Source: Omphalotus guepiniiformis (lineage: Eukaryota; Basidiomycota; Agaricomycetes; Agaricales; Omphalotaceae). From it: a DNA stretch of 64,000 nt. Below, piece after piece: positions 48,928 to 59,466 of this stretch. The notes beneath the pieces were generated by a model. The model searched no databases and was not told the origin of the DNA. It saw nothing but the letters and a program-made list of their open reading frames with translations. Positions within the stretch are counted from its first letter, which is position 1, and each line of letters opens with the position of its first letter. The position numbers were made by a program, and so were the translations under genes. The stretch is taken from the NCBI GenBank assembly GCA_028554645.1, contig JAQOOI010000016.1, positions 372,001 through 436,000 on the forward strand, given 5' to 3'.

Positions 48928-50749
48928 TCATAATACACCATCGTTCCAACTATCAGTGACGAGAGTAACCGGAAGCGCCGTCTTGAGAGCTAAAAACGCT
49001 GACTGATTCTGATGCGGTTTAGGTGTGATCGTCAGTATCAGAAAATCCTTAAAAAGGTAAACATATCAGCGTTTCCAAAGCATTGATGTACATAATTTGG
49101 GTGAATAGGCGCTTACCTTTACACAAAGTCGACCAGAATTAAATGATCCAACGGATACATCATCCTTGCACCGTATTTCACCTCCCCAATCAAGGCATCT
49201 CAAGAAACTCTGCTCTTCCGGGGCATACGGACATCCACTGTCACTGGTCGACTTCAACTTGCTGCCCTCACCTGAGCCCTCACCTGCGTTGCTCCCAGTA
49301 AAGCTAGCGCTCGAAGGCGCACGACACTCAAACGAGGGCGGGACTGCATGTATCTTCCCAACTCCAAGCACCTGAGTTCTCCATACTTGTTGTCCTTTAA
49401 TGCTGACGTTGACTTGACGTTGAATCGTGACGCTCATAGTGAGGAGGAGATGATCGTCTCGTTTCTTGCGCGCTACTACTTTTGCTTTGGAAGACGAAGA
49501 GCTCCGCACTCTGATAAGTGAATCAGATGCTAATGAGCTCGTTTCCGAAGTCGATACTTCGACTTCCTCTTCGGCGCAGTCTAGGTGCTCATAGAACTCG
49601 TTGAGTGATGCTTTCGGGCCGATTATTTGGATGTGGAAAGGTATTGTGTCTGATAGACCGAATATTTTGAGAGAGGGGATGATTAACTGGTTTCGAATAG
49701 ATCGAGTCAATATTTATCGGAAAGTGGTACGACATGGACACAGCAAATTGATGGTACGTACTTGGACGTGTAGCGGTGGGAGTTTTGTTGATGGTCTCGT
49801 TTCGAGGACACTGGCAGTTTGAAACCACTCATCCGGATGCACTTTGATAGTGTTGAGTAAACCACCGTCGATGGCACTATTAGGAAGGGTTGGTTGTGGA
49901 GGGCGTCTCCGCGGTCGATATATAAAGGGTAAGCAAAATCTGAATACGATGTCAGTGTAGTGGGTATATTTCAGCTGTGCTTCACAAGCGAAATGAACGA
50001 TTACGAGTATACTCACGACTTTCGTTTATCCCATAGCGTGCCGCGATTTACAACTGTAATTCGTATAGCGTACGCGCTCTTCACCATCAAACCTGGCAAG
50101 CCAGTAATGTCTACTTCGTACGAGGGAGGTAAATATGAGTCATGTGGTGTTGGTTCCTCTTCGTAAAACTGGAGTGGTAAGACTGTCGAGAACGGTATTG
50201 ACCTTGGGCATACTGATGAGCCTGTATCATTGACGCTTCCAGCTGCGGTGGTACTGTTCTGTCTAGACCAGAGCTGGATATTTTCATTTACGACGTCGAG
50301 GTTTTTGGACACCGAGTTCGTGCCCGTAACAAGTAGCTTGAGATTCCCTTGGATCTAGGTTGGTATAAGCCAAACCCCTCCAACATTGACAACGAAGGAT
50401 ATATTCGACTTACTTGGATTTCAACACGTAAAATATCTTCTGGGTTCTCAATGTCGACGGTTCCAGAAATGATCGCTTGCGTGCCGTAGGAAGGAACAGT
50501 CGAATCATCTTCTTGTCCGGTAAGAGTGACGCTTACTCGACCAAAGTTCTGCGTGAAGGATCCATCTGGTGTGGGGAATATGTTGGGAATATGCGTTAGA
50601 GCAAGTACTTCTTCACCCCTATACGCTGTTAGGCAGTAACTCGGTGGTGGGCCGTCCGGCGACTCATAATGGGGTGCTGCGGTCGTAGGTAAAGCAGCAT
50701 CTCCAAGCGTAGTAGAGTTGGTGTTCATGCTGGTGTTGTTGCTGGACAT
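48928..50749 (-). CDS. Alpha-arrestin-like adaptor, paralogue 1
   Basis: Alpha-arrestins link membrane proteins to Rsp5/Nedd4 ubiquitin ligases for endocytosis. Start at 50749 (MSSNNTSMNTNST). A PPxY motif occurs early (DGPPPSYCLTAYRG) and another in LPPSYEVDITGLPGL; such motifs bind WW domains of the ligase. The arrestin N-lobe reads YGTQAIISGTVDIENPEDIL and the C-lobe FGLSDTIPFHIQIIGPKASL, VNVSIKGQQVWRTQVLGVGK and RCLDWGGEIRCKDDVSVGSF. The last exon reads NQSAFLALKTALPVTLVTDS before the stop at 48928. A Ser-rich acidic insert lies in the C-lobe. About five exons. The paralogue at 61968-63686 has the same exon order and strand. Confidence 0.8.
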
Positions 50750-52085
50750 GAAGTGGTCTAATGACTCGATTTACATGTTTAAATATGAAACCCACGGACT
50801 TGCAGGTACTCACTGGTATGTAAGCAAAGATAGTATGTGACAAAATGAGTCATTATTATCATATGTTTTGATGGGCGGAATAAACGGAGAAGAGAAATGC
50901 GCACCACTGAATTTTGCGAATAAACTTTCTTTGTATGTAATTTGCTGCCAAAGAACTTAGACCGGAAGGTCAGCCTGGCCGGCATTATCGTATAGGATAT
51001 GTACACTGTTGAAGGTGCATGAAGCCAATAGTAACAGGCGTTACAGTAACTACAACTTATAAGTATTACAAACCTGGTCAGAAGATAAGCTTTTAAACGT
51101 GCGGACACGTATTCCAACTCCATGGCATATTGTAGCCGTCTTACACATCCTATGTATCCCTTGCAAATGAAAACCAAATTCCGTATGAATTCCGTGCAAC
51201 AGTGAACTCAGTCGCAACTTGAGTTATGTTCAGAATGACTCGACCATAAGAGATCCGTCCTACCGATTATGTACAAGAGATCCATCCTAAATGGAGGTGG
51301 CATTCTACCGTGCTTGCAATTTCGAGAGGCTTCTAATAGGCCTCTTGGTCGTTCTCAGAAATCAGAATCTGTTTTGGTTAGAATAGAAGTTGGAAGAATT
51401 GGTCGTTATACGTGCCGTATACTGTAAGTAAGCTCTTAGCTGGGCAAGCGAAGCAGAGGAGAATGGGGTTGACTGAGAGTCAGAGTCGTCGAAAACTGCC
51501 GACGGATTGCCGGCGACTGCCTGCCGTAGACTAGACTGAATCTGAAGACCGAAGGACCGAAGAGTGGAGACCGAAAAAGCCGACAACTTGCATTGCCACT
51601 CATCTCTTCGTCGCTGATCTTGATGCCAGCAAAGTCATGAGCCTCTGGACTGGAGCTGCTGATGGAGGAGGAGAAAGATGGTCTGGTGAAATACATCGAC
51701 AGTGCGTTTACTTTTACCTGTTCCATGCCCTAGATCTTCATGGAATTAATTTCAGTGGTGCCCCCAAGTACGCATGGTCCTACGAGTCCTAAACACATCT
51801 GCATCGAGGAAATCCATCGAAGAATTCGTGCCTTCGTACGGTCTCAGGTCACCGGATGATCGGTTAACTGAATGAAAAGGAGAATTTCATACCCCGCAGA
51901 CGCGCCTGGACAACGTGTTGTACGGTTACTGGACGGTCGACCTTACTGGACCTTACACCATTACTACCAGGTTTTTTTCGCGTTTTGCGTGAGCGAGGGG
52001 GGGCAAACGTTGACTCGATTGATTCATACCAAGGCTTTAAGAGTTGTTTTGACTGGGGGCCACGAATACAACCATTTCCCCCAAA
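50750..52085. other. Divergent region between arrestin and AA9 gene
   Basis: About 1.3 kb holding both promoters. A minus-strand open frame at 51436-51726 (MEQVKVNALSMYFTRPSFSS) has no recognisable domain and was not called as a gene. No TATA element was identified near the AA9 start. Confidence 0.45.
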
Positions 52086-53208
52086 ATGCTCCTTTTAAAT
52101 GCGATTTTCTTGCTTTTTTGCCTGGCTACATATGTCTCTGCCCATGGATATCTTGCTACGGTCACTATCAATGGTCAAACTTACGTCGGTAATGCCCCCA
52201 ATGCAGATCCAAATCCAAGTATCATCCGCCAGGTCGACGACGTGGGGCCCGTTAAGGGCGCTTCGAATCCATATCTGAATTGTGGGCTTGATGCGCAGTT
52301 CGCACAACAGGTCGCGAGCGCCAATCCAGGAGATATGTTTAGTTTCAATTGGCGGGGCGGAGACGGCAGCAAAGTAAGTTTTTTTTTTCTAAATTCGAAG
52401 TGATGTTTTGCTTATCATGATCAACGGAATGTGCGGTTCCTGATGGGATTTGTAGTGGCCTCATAATACCGGACCCATGCTCACTTACATGACTTCTTGC
52501 GGTAGCAATTCATGTTCCGAATACAATTCTTCTTCCTCGAAATGGTTCAAGATCGATCAGGTCGGACGTAAGTCTCCTGGAGGTGATTGGGCTCAAGTCG
52601 ATCTGTTCAATGGTGGTGTGGCTAATGTCACGCTGCCGTCGAACCTCGCACCGGGGAATTATATCATTCGCCATGAGATTATTGCATTACATCTCGCGAC
52701 GGAGCTCGGAGGGGCGGAATTTTATCCTGCATGTACGCAGCTAATTGTCGGGGGGAGTCAAACTGGTGCTCCGGATGATAGTGACTTGGTTTTACTCCCC
52801 GGGGCGTACCAAGACACTGATCCTGGTATCTATGTCCCTGATGTAAGCGTCTTTCTCTCTCTCTTTCGATTCACGTTTACACCGTTAACGTGTTACCCCC
52901 TACCCTCCCTCTAGGTATACGACACCTCCGCTTCATATACCTTCCCTGGACCCGCGATAGCCAGCTTCATTTCCGGTTCCTCGAGCGGGTCATCCTCATC
53001 CTCCGGTCCGACACCCACATCCTCCGCACCTAACTCGTCTTCCTCACCTACTACAGGTGTATGCAGGCTACAACGACGCATATCTGTCCCATCAACTTCT
53101 CTTACGGCCCGTAGCGAAACGATGAAGGCACACAAACGAAAACGAATAGGCATGAGAGACGTCTTGCGAGATTTGATCTTTGGGATGAAGTCTAAGAGGG
53201 CGTTGTGA
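52086..53208 (+). CDS. AA9 lytic polysaccharide monooxygenase
   Basis: Secreted copper enzyme that cleaves cellulose oxidatively. Three exons: 52086-52373, 52456-52842 and 52915-53208. The signal peptide ends in SAHGYLAT, so the mature protein would start with the copper-binding His of the histidine brace. The second brace His is in WPHNTGPMLTYM. Then come YIIRHEIIALH and GGAEFYPACTQLIVGG, with the second-sphere position Glu instead of the more common Gln and the axial Tyr present. A Ser-rich linker (SGSSSGSSSSSGPTPTSS) and a basic tail without a CBM1 module close the protein at 53208. The phase-0 intron before VYDTSA is clean. Indicates plant-biomass degradation. Confidence 0.93.
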
Positions 53209-53768
53209 TGATATTTTTATTCATTCTTACATGATCGCAACAGCGGTAGCTTGAGATATAGACCCGGCATGTGGTATCAGGGCCTAAGTATGATCGAAAT
53301 GTATACATGTTGAAATATAATTATAACAGTAATCGAGTTCATATCACGGAGCCTGTAAGAGCCTGTAGTATGATGCTTTGAAGAGTCAGGGGCATTCAGT
53401 GAGGTCCTCGACAGTATGAATGATAATAATCAAACACCGATCTCGTCGTTTTCACTCTTGACTAGCACGTTGAGTACTACAGTATTTCACGGGTGTGCGT
53501 TCTCGCACATGCACTCCACAACACCTCCTTAGGCTCGGTATAACGTATTGTCTGCAGGTTGCATGAAATCGGTGAACTGAATGAGCTCGAAGATCGAGGC
53601 TTCTGACCGTGGCGAACTGATACATAAACCTACGCGGCCATTGTCGGTAATACCTGGTAGTACTCGCTTGTCTCTTACTTCTGTTCAGAAGGTAAATTTG
53701 AGAGAGCATACATTGAGCACAAAACCGAGAGCAAGACAAAAACAACCCGAGCAAGCTACGCAAAAACG
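53209..53768. other. 3' flank of the AA9 gene
   Basis: No gene recognised; AA9 3' untranslated region and spacer leading into an A/C-rich minisatellite. Confidence 0.5.
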
Positions 53769-54030
53769 GCACAGAAACCCAAAAATAAAACCTAAAAGTA
53801 TATAACATCCACAAAACCCAAAAGACAAGACCCAAGGGGTATATAGATCCGCGTAACCCAAAAAATGAACTCAAAAGAGACCCAAAGGGTATACAACTCC
53901 AGAAAACCAAATAAAACCCTAAAAGACCAAACCCGACAAGTAAAATGCTTTACGAAAACCCAAAAAAGAAGAGGAAGGAGTATACAACTCCAGAAAACAC
54001 CAAGTTAAACCCCAAATAGAACCCAAAATC
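53769..54030. repeat. Degenerate A/C-rich minisatellite
   Basis: About six imperfect direct repeats of 40-50 bases. Recurrent pieces are AAAACCCAAAA, GACCCAAAGG and GTATACAACTCCAGAAAAC (the last seen twice, near 53892 and 53980). The opposite strand gives a spurious hydrophobic open frame. It ends just before a B-box-like sequence on the minus strand near 54090 (GGGTTCAAGACTCC), so a decayed tRNA-derived retroelement with a repetitive tail is possible. Confidence 0.6.
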
Positions 54031-54097
54031 TTCAGCTAATAGCGCTGCCACCACACCTGGCAAACCGGGGGGAGGAGTCTTGAACCCGGATTACGCT

Positions 54098-54659
54098 TCA
54101 CGCTGGTAGCATTTGGGGCTCGCGCTTTCTTCGCATTCTCGGGAGACAAAGGCGAACAGTCGTATGTTCAGATGGCGGCGGCAGTCGATGACGATCCAAG
54201 ACTGAGTCGCGGGCTACCAGGACAACAGCATCTCCTTCGTCGACTAGTGAGACCGAGACATCCGCGCGGAGATTCGCAATTGCGTTGAACATGCCCATGT
54301 CAGTAACGGACAGGCTTGCCTCTATCTCAGATAGCGATAACACGGACCCGATAGTGACAATGGCCAGAGGCGCGACAACCGACTCTTCGAGCCGCGAGTG
54401 GAGGAATGGAAGCGTCATAGGCGAATGATGGGTCAATTCCGGAGGGTGAGGCTAAGCCCCTGAGAACAACAACTCATAAGGAGCGGTGACCTGAACCTGT
54501 CATTTCAGCATCAGCATTCGTACGCAGCCGGTCAAAAAGACTTACCTTGGGGTCCAAGCCAACCGCCTCGTCGCCAGTCAACTCCTCGAGCGGAGGAATA
54601 AAAGCAGAGTAATCGACGGCATCTTCATAGACGAATTCACCTCGACGTCTATAACCCAA
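54098..54659 (-). CDS. Small hypothetical two-exon protein
   Basis: Exon 1 from ATG 54659 reads MGYRRRGEFVYEDAVDYSAF and ends DPK at a GTAAGT donor near 54546. A GCTTAG acceptor near 54453 joins in phase 0 to a longer exon containing SRLEESVVAPLAIVTIGSVL and LRADVSVSLVDEGDAVVLVA, with a stop at 54098. About 160 residues. No family is recognised. It lies beside repetitive DNA and could be part of a retroelement. Moderate-to-low confidence. Confidence 0.4.
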
Positions 54660-57478
54660 GGGTGAGGGGACAGCTTATTCGAAGCTTTAGGCCTCTACGA
54701 AGCAGATAAACCTGAAATTATACAGATCGTAGCATAGAAGGTGTATCGATTGAAGCTTTATGTCTAGTCTTGCAGTGAGGGATGAAAGGTTTGGAACACG
54801 AGTACGATTCCGAAGGAACGAGAGATCCAGGATGTAATTGCTGCGGGCGTACTGGAACAGGTGCGCAATCGACACGTCCGGCTTCACCTCGTACAACAAA
54901 ACCCTCAATATCCTCTGTTCAGCGAGCTCGTATGTGCTCAACCTCCATTCAATTCCTTGAGCTCTCTATCAAGGTTCGTACCCCAGGCTTGCTTAGGGAT
55001 ATCTCTAGCTCATTGGGCAGGTAACGATGCCGCATAGATACCACGTATGGTCATATATAATACGTCCGCGTCTTTTGGCCATCTTGGATCACCCTCGCAT
55101 TCGACCTGACGATTGTTAAAAAGCTGAAAACAGAAGTATTAGTATCGCGCTGTGGGCGAAATTCGGAGACGCACCACCGTGACCTCGCATCGTACTTCAT
55201 CGTCAGAAACGCTTCAAAGACCAGAGATAGCACGTCGCATTCAACGTCGCAACTTGAAATTCGTGTATTCGGCGGATTGCTCTCGGAGTCTACACCTCTT
55301 TCGAAGATTGGCTAGTCCATCGCCGTCGTAGATTGGTATAGCCCAACAACCCCAGCTGCATTGTCAGCGGGCCACGAGCATCCGGATAGCATAGGAGTTC
55401 ATTGTGTTGCAAAAATGAGCAAGAAAAAAGCTCAAAGCGCTTGCTTGGCTGTGTCGGGCGGCTATCACTAGCTAGGCGTCTATCAACGGTCTGGACTCAG
55501 AATCCAGATTATTCCTTGGTGCTTTAGGCTCAGCTTTGCTTCGTTTTCGTAACACCGGCAGCAAAGTGTGGTTCACGTGAAAATGAAGTGCCTTCGGGTC
55601 ACCGTGAACCTCACCTTGAACCTCCCTTGATTTTCGCAGTGCCAATAATGATTAGTGTTCTGTATTTGTCATTCGTGTCATTGATCTTACGAAATCACAG
55701 TTGAACTACAATATTATGGTAGCCATTGTACTCTCGCAGACGCCTAGTATCACTTTTTCCTGGATATCATCAATAAGACACACAACAACGCAACGGCCCG
55801 GGTCTCAGATCTCAGACTTTACACTCTTCACACTATACTAGACCCCATGCACGGTCCACCTCACCATCTCGAGCCCAACTCCTAAATTCACTCAACACCG
55901 GAATACATCAAGTCAGAGAGAGCAGAAGAAGAAACAAAATAAGGGCAAGGATGAAGGTGTGGTAGACGAGGAGAGCAATGTTTTGGAGAGCGATGTGGAC
56001 GTCTCCAGCTTGCATGCTCAGTGGAACATCTGAAGGCGCTTGGTGGGAAAAACAACTACCAACATACGACGAGGTGCTTGAAATTGTTACGTTGATTCTG
56101 CTGTGCTTCTGAACCAAGAACGTGGGGAGCAGGGATATAACAATTGTCGACAATCCAGGTAGGTGTGTCTTGGGTGATTTGAAATTTAAATAGCTGTCAT
56201 GCGCGTAGGAGAGGGAAGAGCTCAACAGGCTCAACATACACACAGTATTCACGCTATGGCATTTCCAAGGTGGCTTAAAAAGACCTCTATAAATTAGAGT
56301 GGAAACCACGATCTGCGAGGGTCATTGATGTCCTTGATAACTCTTTCAGGAAATTTATGGTGAAAGGTGGATGTGATTGGGTCTTGTGTGCGCTCAGCTC
56401 CAGACATTATGGTAGGTTTCAGTGAAATTACTGATGAAGCGGACAAGAGCATTTTCAGAGAGGTTACATAGTAGCCTACAATCAGCCATATTCAGCAAAT
56501 ATCCAGTAAACACATCGAGAACTCACAATAGAAAGCACAATCATTGACAGCACAGGCAACACATAAGCTTCTCCAGGTACTATGTCGGAATTCGGAATTC
56601 GCGCGCGTTCCAAAGGTCCATTTTCCACGCCATTCTCCTATATATACAGACTGGAGAGCAAAACAATTTGTGGTATAACAACACGCGTCTTGTCACGGGA
56701 CCGGCACGAAGCTTACAAAGTCACATTACTGTATGGGTAAACACCTTGATTTATTGCAGGTGAGGTACCTAGTGAGGTACCTAGTGAGCTTCACGGTGAC
56801 CCGAAGGCACTTAATTCCAAGTGACTCGGGCTTTGCCGCCGGTGTAAGGTGAGCGAGGGTGAGCTGGAGGTACTGGTAAAGACCTGATATAACTCAAGGG
56901 TTCATCAAAACATTGCCTCAATCCTTTCGAAGGACATATGCGGCCGCTATCATGAAGTCCGCATCTCGGAGGGCTTGCCACTTGCCCTGTCTGTAATAGC
57001 ATTGGCAGCAAGAATGTTCGAAACCTACATCAACTGAAACCAGCCTCATGCTCAGCAGAAAACCTTCGTAGGCAAAATGCTGCTTCTATTCAACATTTAG
57101 TGTTCTAAATCATCTGGTTTACTTCATTTCCGGTTTCACGCTTGCTAGCAAGGGTCCCAGCAAGCTATGAAATTCTGCTCGGTCTTGTTTTTATCCCGTC
57201 TTCATCGCAGTCGGGCAGCGGTACCGATTAAACGTGAAGTCCCCACATATCATACACAATGTTACTTCTTGACAAGATGGATAGCTTGACTGGAAGAGCG
57301 GAGGATACAGGTATGTTAATTTACTCTGTGCCGCAACCTATTGAATATGTGCCGCCCGCCAGCTCGAAGAATTAGTACATAAAGCCACCAGGATCCTGGA
57401 AAATGTAACCTCACTGCCTCCTGGTCAGAAATAGTCCGGCACTTCCCGCACAACTCAGAGCATACATCTACTTAGATC
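54660..57478. other. Gene-poor region with inverted-repeat element
   Basis: No supported protein gene in 2.8 kb. It contains the 29-bp inverted repeats listed separately (55586-56812), a short hairpin near 55490 resembling a tRNA anticodon arm, and the promoter of the ART-like gene at its end. An open frame at 55908-56309 on the minus strand has no recognisable domain. Confidence 0.5.
55586..56812. mobile_element. Putative non-autonomous element bounded by 29-bp inverted repeats
   Basis: 55586-55614 and 56784-56812 are inverted copies of the same 29-base sequence with one mismatch; the core is GTGCCTTCGGGTCACCGT. The arms are 1.17 kb apart. Just inside the right arm, GAGGTACCTAGT is tandemly repeated (about 56762-56788). 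No transposase and no clear target-site duplication were found, so this may be a MITE-like relic or an inverted pair of another repeat. Confidence 0.45.
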
Positions 57479-58511
57479 ATGGCACAGGAGCCTCGCTGGG
57501 TTGTTACCAACATTGAGAACCCTCTAGGGCTTGATGTGTGGTTTCACGATGGAAAACCTGTGAAGGGAACCGTGCGTGGAGGCTCAGGTCTCTCGTATCG
57601 CCTGATTGTACAGAGTCTGGGATTTCTAGACATCACCACACTTCATTTCGTTGACAACGGCCTCAAACGGATGTATTCCATCTTTGACTTCAACGACCTA
57701 CATTCAATATGGACCGTCTCGACTGATAGGATCTTTCAACTATCGATTTCGATTAATGAGAACAAGTCGTTCTCAGTATCGGTCACAGTGTCCCTCGACA
57801 GCGACAACTCCACCTCTTCAGAGACCAGGATAGCTTCCGGTTTCTTCAAGGCGTTTCCTGAAGTTTCTGATGCTGATGCTGCGTACATTGACAGCATGAT
57901 CGCACAGAAATACGTTCCTTACCAGAACATTCCTGACGAGCCTGGTAAGACGGACCAAGAGATCCGTGAACTCGGCCTTCGACTCTTCCCGTGGTGCCCC
58001 TACAGCTACCAACTTGCCATGGCAGTTTATGACTGGACCACAGCATCATTCACACGTATCGTGCTCATGAAAGTCTTTCAGTACACCTCTATCCCCGAGA
58101 CTCCTCTCCCACTTGACATTGCCTCCATTGCTAAAATGATCTGGGAATCAAACTGGGGCGATTACAAACCATCCAATGCTGATTACATGTACTCATTCTT
58201 GATGAAACCTGCAGATACGCAGGCTAACGTCGAGGAGCAACTTCAGAAAGTCCACTCCGAGCTCCATCGTTTCAGCGATGTTGAGAATCGATTAGTAGCA
58301 GCGGCAGTTCAATCCCTCCCGCGTACCTGCATCCTTACGAAACCATATCTCTTTAGTGGGCAAGTCGATATCTACCAGATGGGAATGAGCCGGTTTGGTA
58401 TCGAGATGCTCTGTAAGACAACTAGTTTTGATTAATCAATTTCGGTGAAGCCCGAAATATGAGCTGTAATTGAACCAGATTATATAATGAAATACAAAAT
58501 TAATATTTGTT

Positions 58512-58585
58512 CACAGCAGAGATTGAACCCTGGGCCTGCAGGGCGCAATAACTCTATGACGGGTTAACCACTGCACCAAATGATT
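58512..58585 (-). other. tRNA-like sequence near the left TIR, pointing outward
   Basis: The minus strand shows an A-box-like TGGTGCAGTGGTTAACC (from about 58580) and a B-box-like GGGTTCAATCTC (to about 58519) at tRNA spacing. The T-stem and acceptor stem do not pair well, so it is not a functional tRNA. It may act as an internal RNA polymerase III promoter or be a fossil. Confidence 0.5.
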
Positions 58586-58639
58586 AATTGTAAAGACCAC
58601 ATATTATTGCAACTTAATAGATCAGCATACATAACTTAT

Positions 58640-59300
58640 GAGCTATGCATTTGAACCAGAGCAGAGATAATGAACTTTGTATTTGAACTTAGAGATATAT
58701 CTTATGGACTGCATCTGAACTATATATTTGAACAGAATAAACTGCAATTGAACTGTGTATTTGAACAGAATATAACTTATGAACTGCATTTGAACTGTGT
58801 ATTTGAACAGATTATAACTACATTTGAACTATGCATTTGAACCAGAGCAAAACTCAGCAATTGAAAGCAAATATAATGGACTATGTGAACTTAGAGATTA
58901 TGAGTTATGAACTGTATTTGAACTGTAGTATTACAATAAACTATATATTTGAACAAAACTCAGCAATTGAACCACATTTCATCTCTAGTAAATATAATTG
59001 AACAGGTATTTGAACTTAGCAATTGAACAGTAGTTGAACCTAGTCATTGAACTGCATTTGAATTGCTGTATTTGAATTGTAATAATACAATAAATGAAGT
59101 AGTTAGATAACTTAGAATCAATATCTTTGATGTATGTTAGCTATTACATGACAGTTGATATCAGAACAGAAGGTTGAACTTAGCAATTGAACTGCATTTG
59201 AACTGCAACATATGTTGTGAATCAAGAAGTATTTGAACAGCAATTGATCAGCAATTGAACCATAATGATTAATAAACCAGGTATATGAAGTGGAATTGAA
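58640..59300. repeat. TTGAAC-rich interior array of the transposon
   Basis: TTGAAC recurs more than 20 times in direct orientation, mostly as ATTTGAAC or CAATTGAAC with variable spacing of about 10-40 bases. Near the right TIR the complement GTTCAA appears. It is neither a simple microsatellite nor coding. Similar subterminal motif clusters serve as transposase-binding sites in some DNA transposons. Confidence 0.8.
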
Positions 59301-59386
59301 CTGTAACAATTAACTTCGAATAATATTTGCACCGAAATGTGGATGTACGGTGCAATATACCGTGAGATGTCCATGCTGTTGTCAAT

Positions 59387-59466
59387 GGTTGTGTGGCTCA
59401 GTGGTTTATGAGCCTTATCGATTTGACGTGATCAAGAGGTCTCAGGTTCGAGTCCTGTTGTATCCA
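59387..59466 (+). other. tRNA-like cloverleaf near the right TIR, pointing outward
   Basis: Placing G1 at 59387 gives an acceptor stem of GGTTGTG with TGTATCC (6 of 7 pairs counting wobbles), a perfect four-pair D stem (GCTC/GAGC) with an AGTGG-containing loop, and a T arm CAGG-TTCGAGT-CCTG with a perfect B box GGTTCGAGTCC. The AGGTC variable loop is also typical. The anticodon arm is degenerate, about eight bases too long, and has no legitimate anticodon loop. It is tRNA-derived rather than a working tRNA, unless the extra bases are an intron. Confidence 0.6.

Noticed and set aside
53452..53910. Hydrophobic open frame on the minus strand resembling a membrane protein
   Set aside because: It is the complement of the A/C-rich minisatellite; the hydrophobicity comes from T/G-rich codons of the repeat.
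55440..55530. A tRNA gene suggested by a perfect five-pair hairpin with a CTCAGAA loop near 55490
   Set aside because: No T arm or B box follows at the right distance and no acceptor stem pairs, so only the anticodon-arm resemblance remains.
55908..56309. A 133-residue open frame on the minus strand inside the 29-bp inverted repeat
   Set aside because: No domain, no splice context and composition like the surrounding non-coding DNA; not enough to call a gene or transposase.
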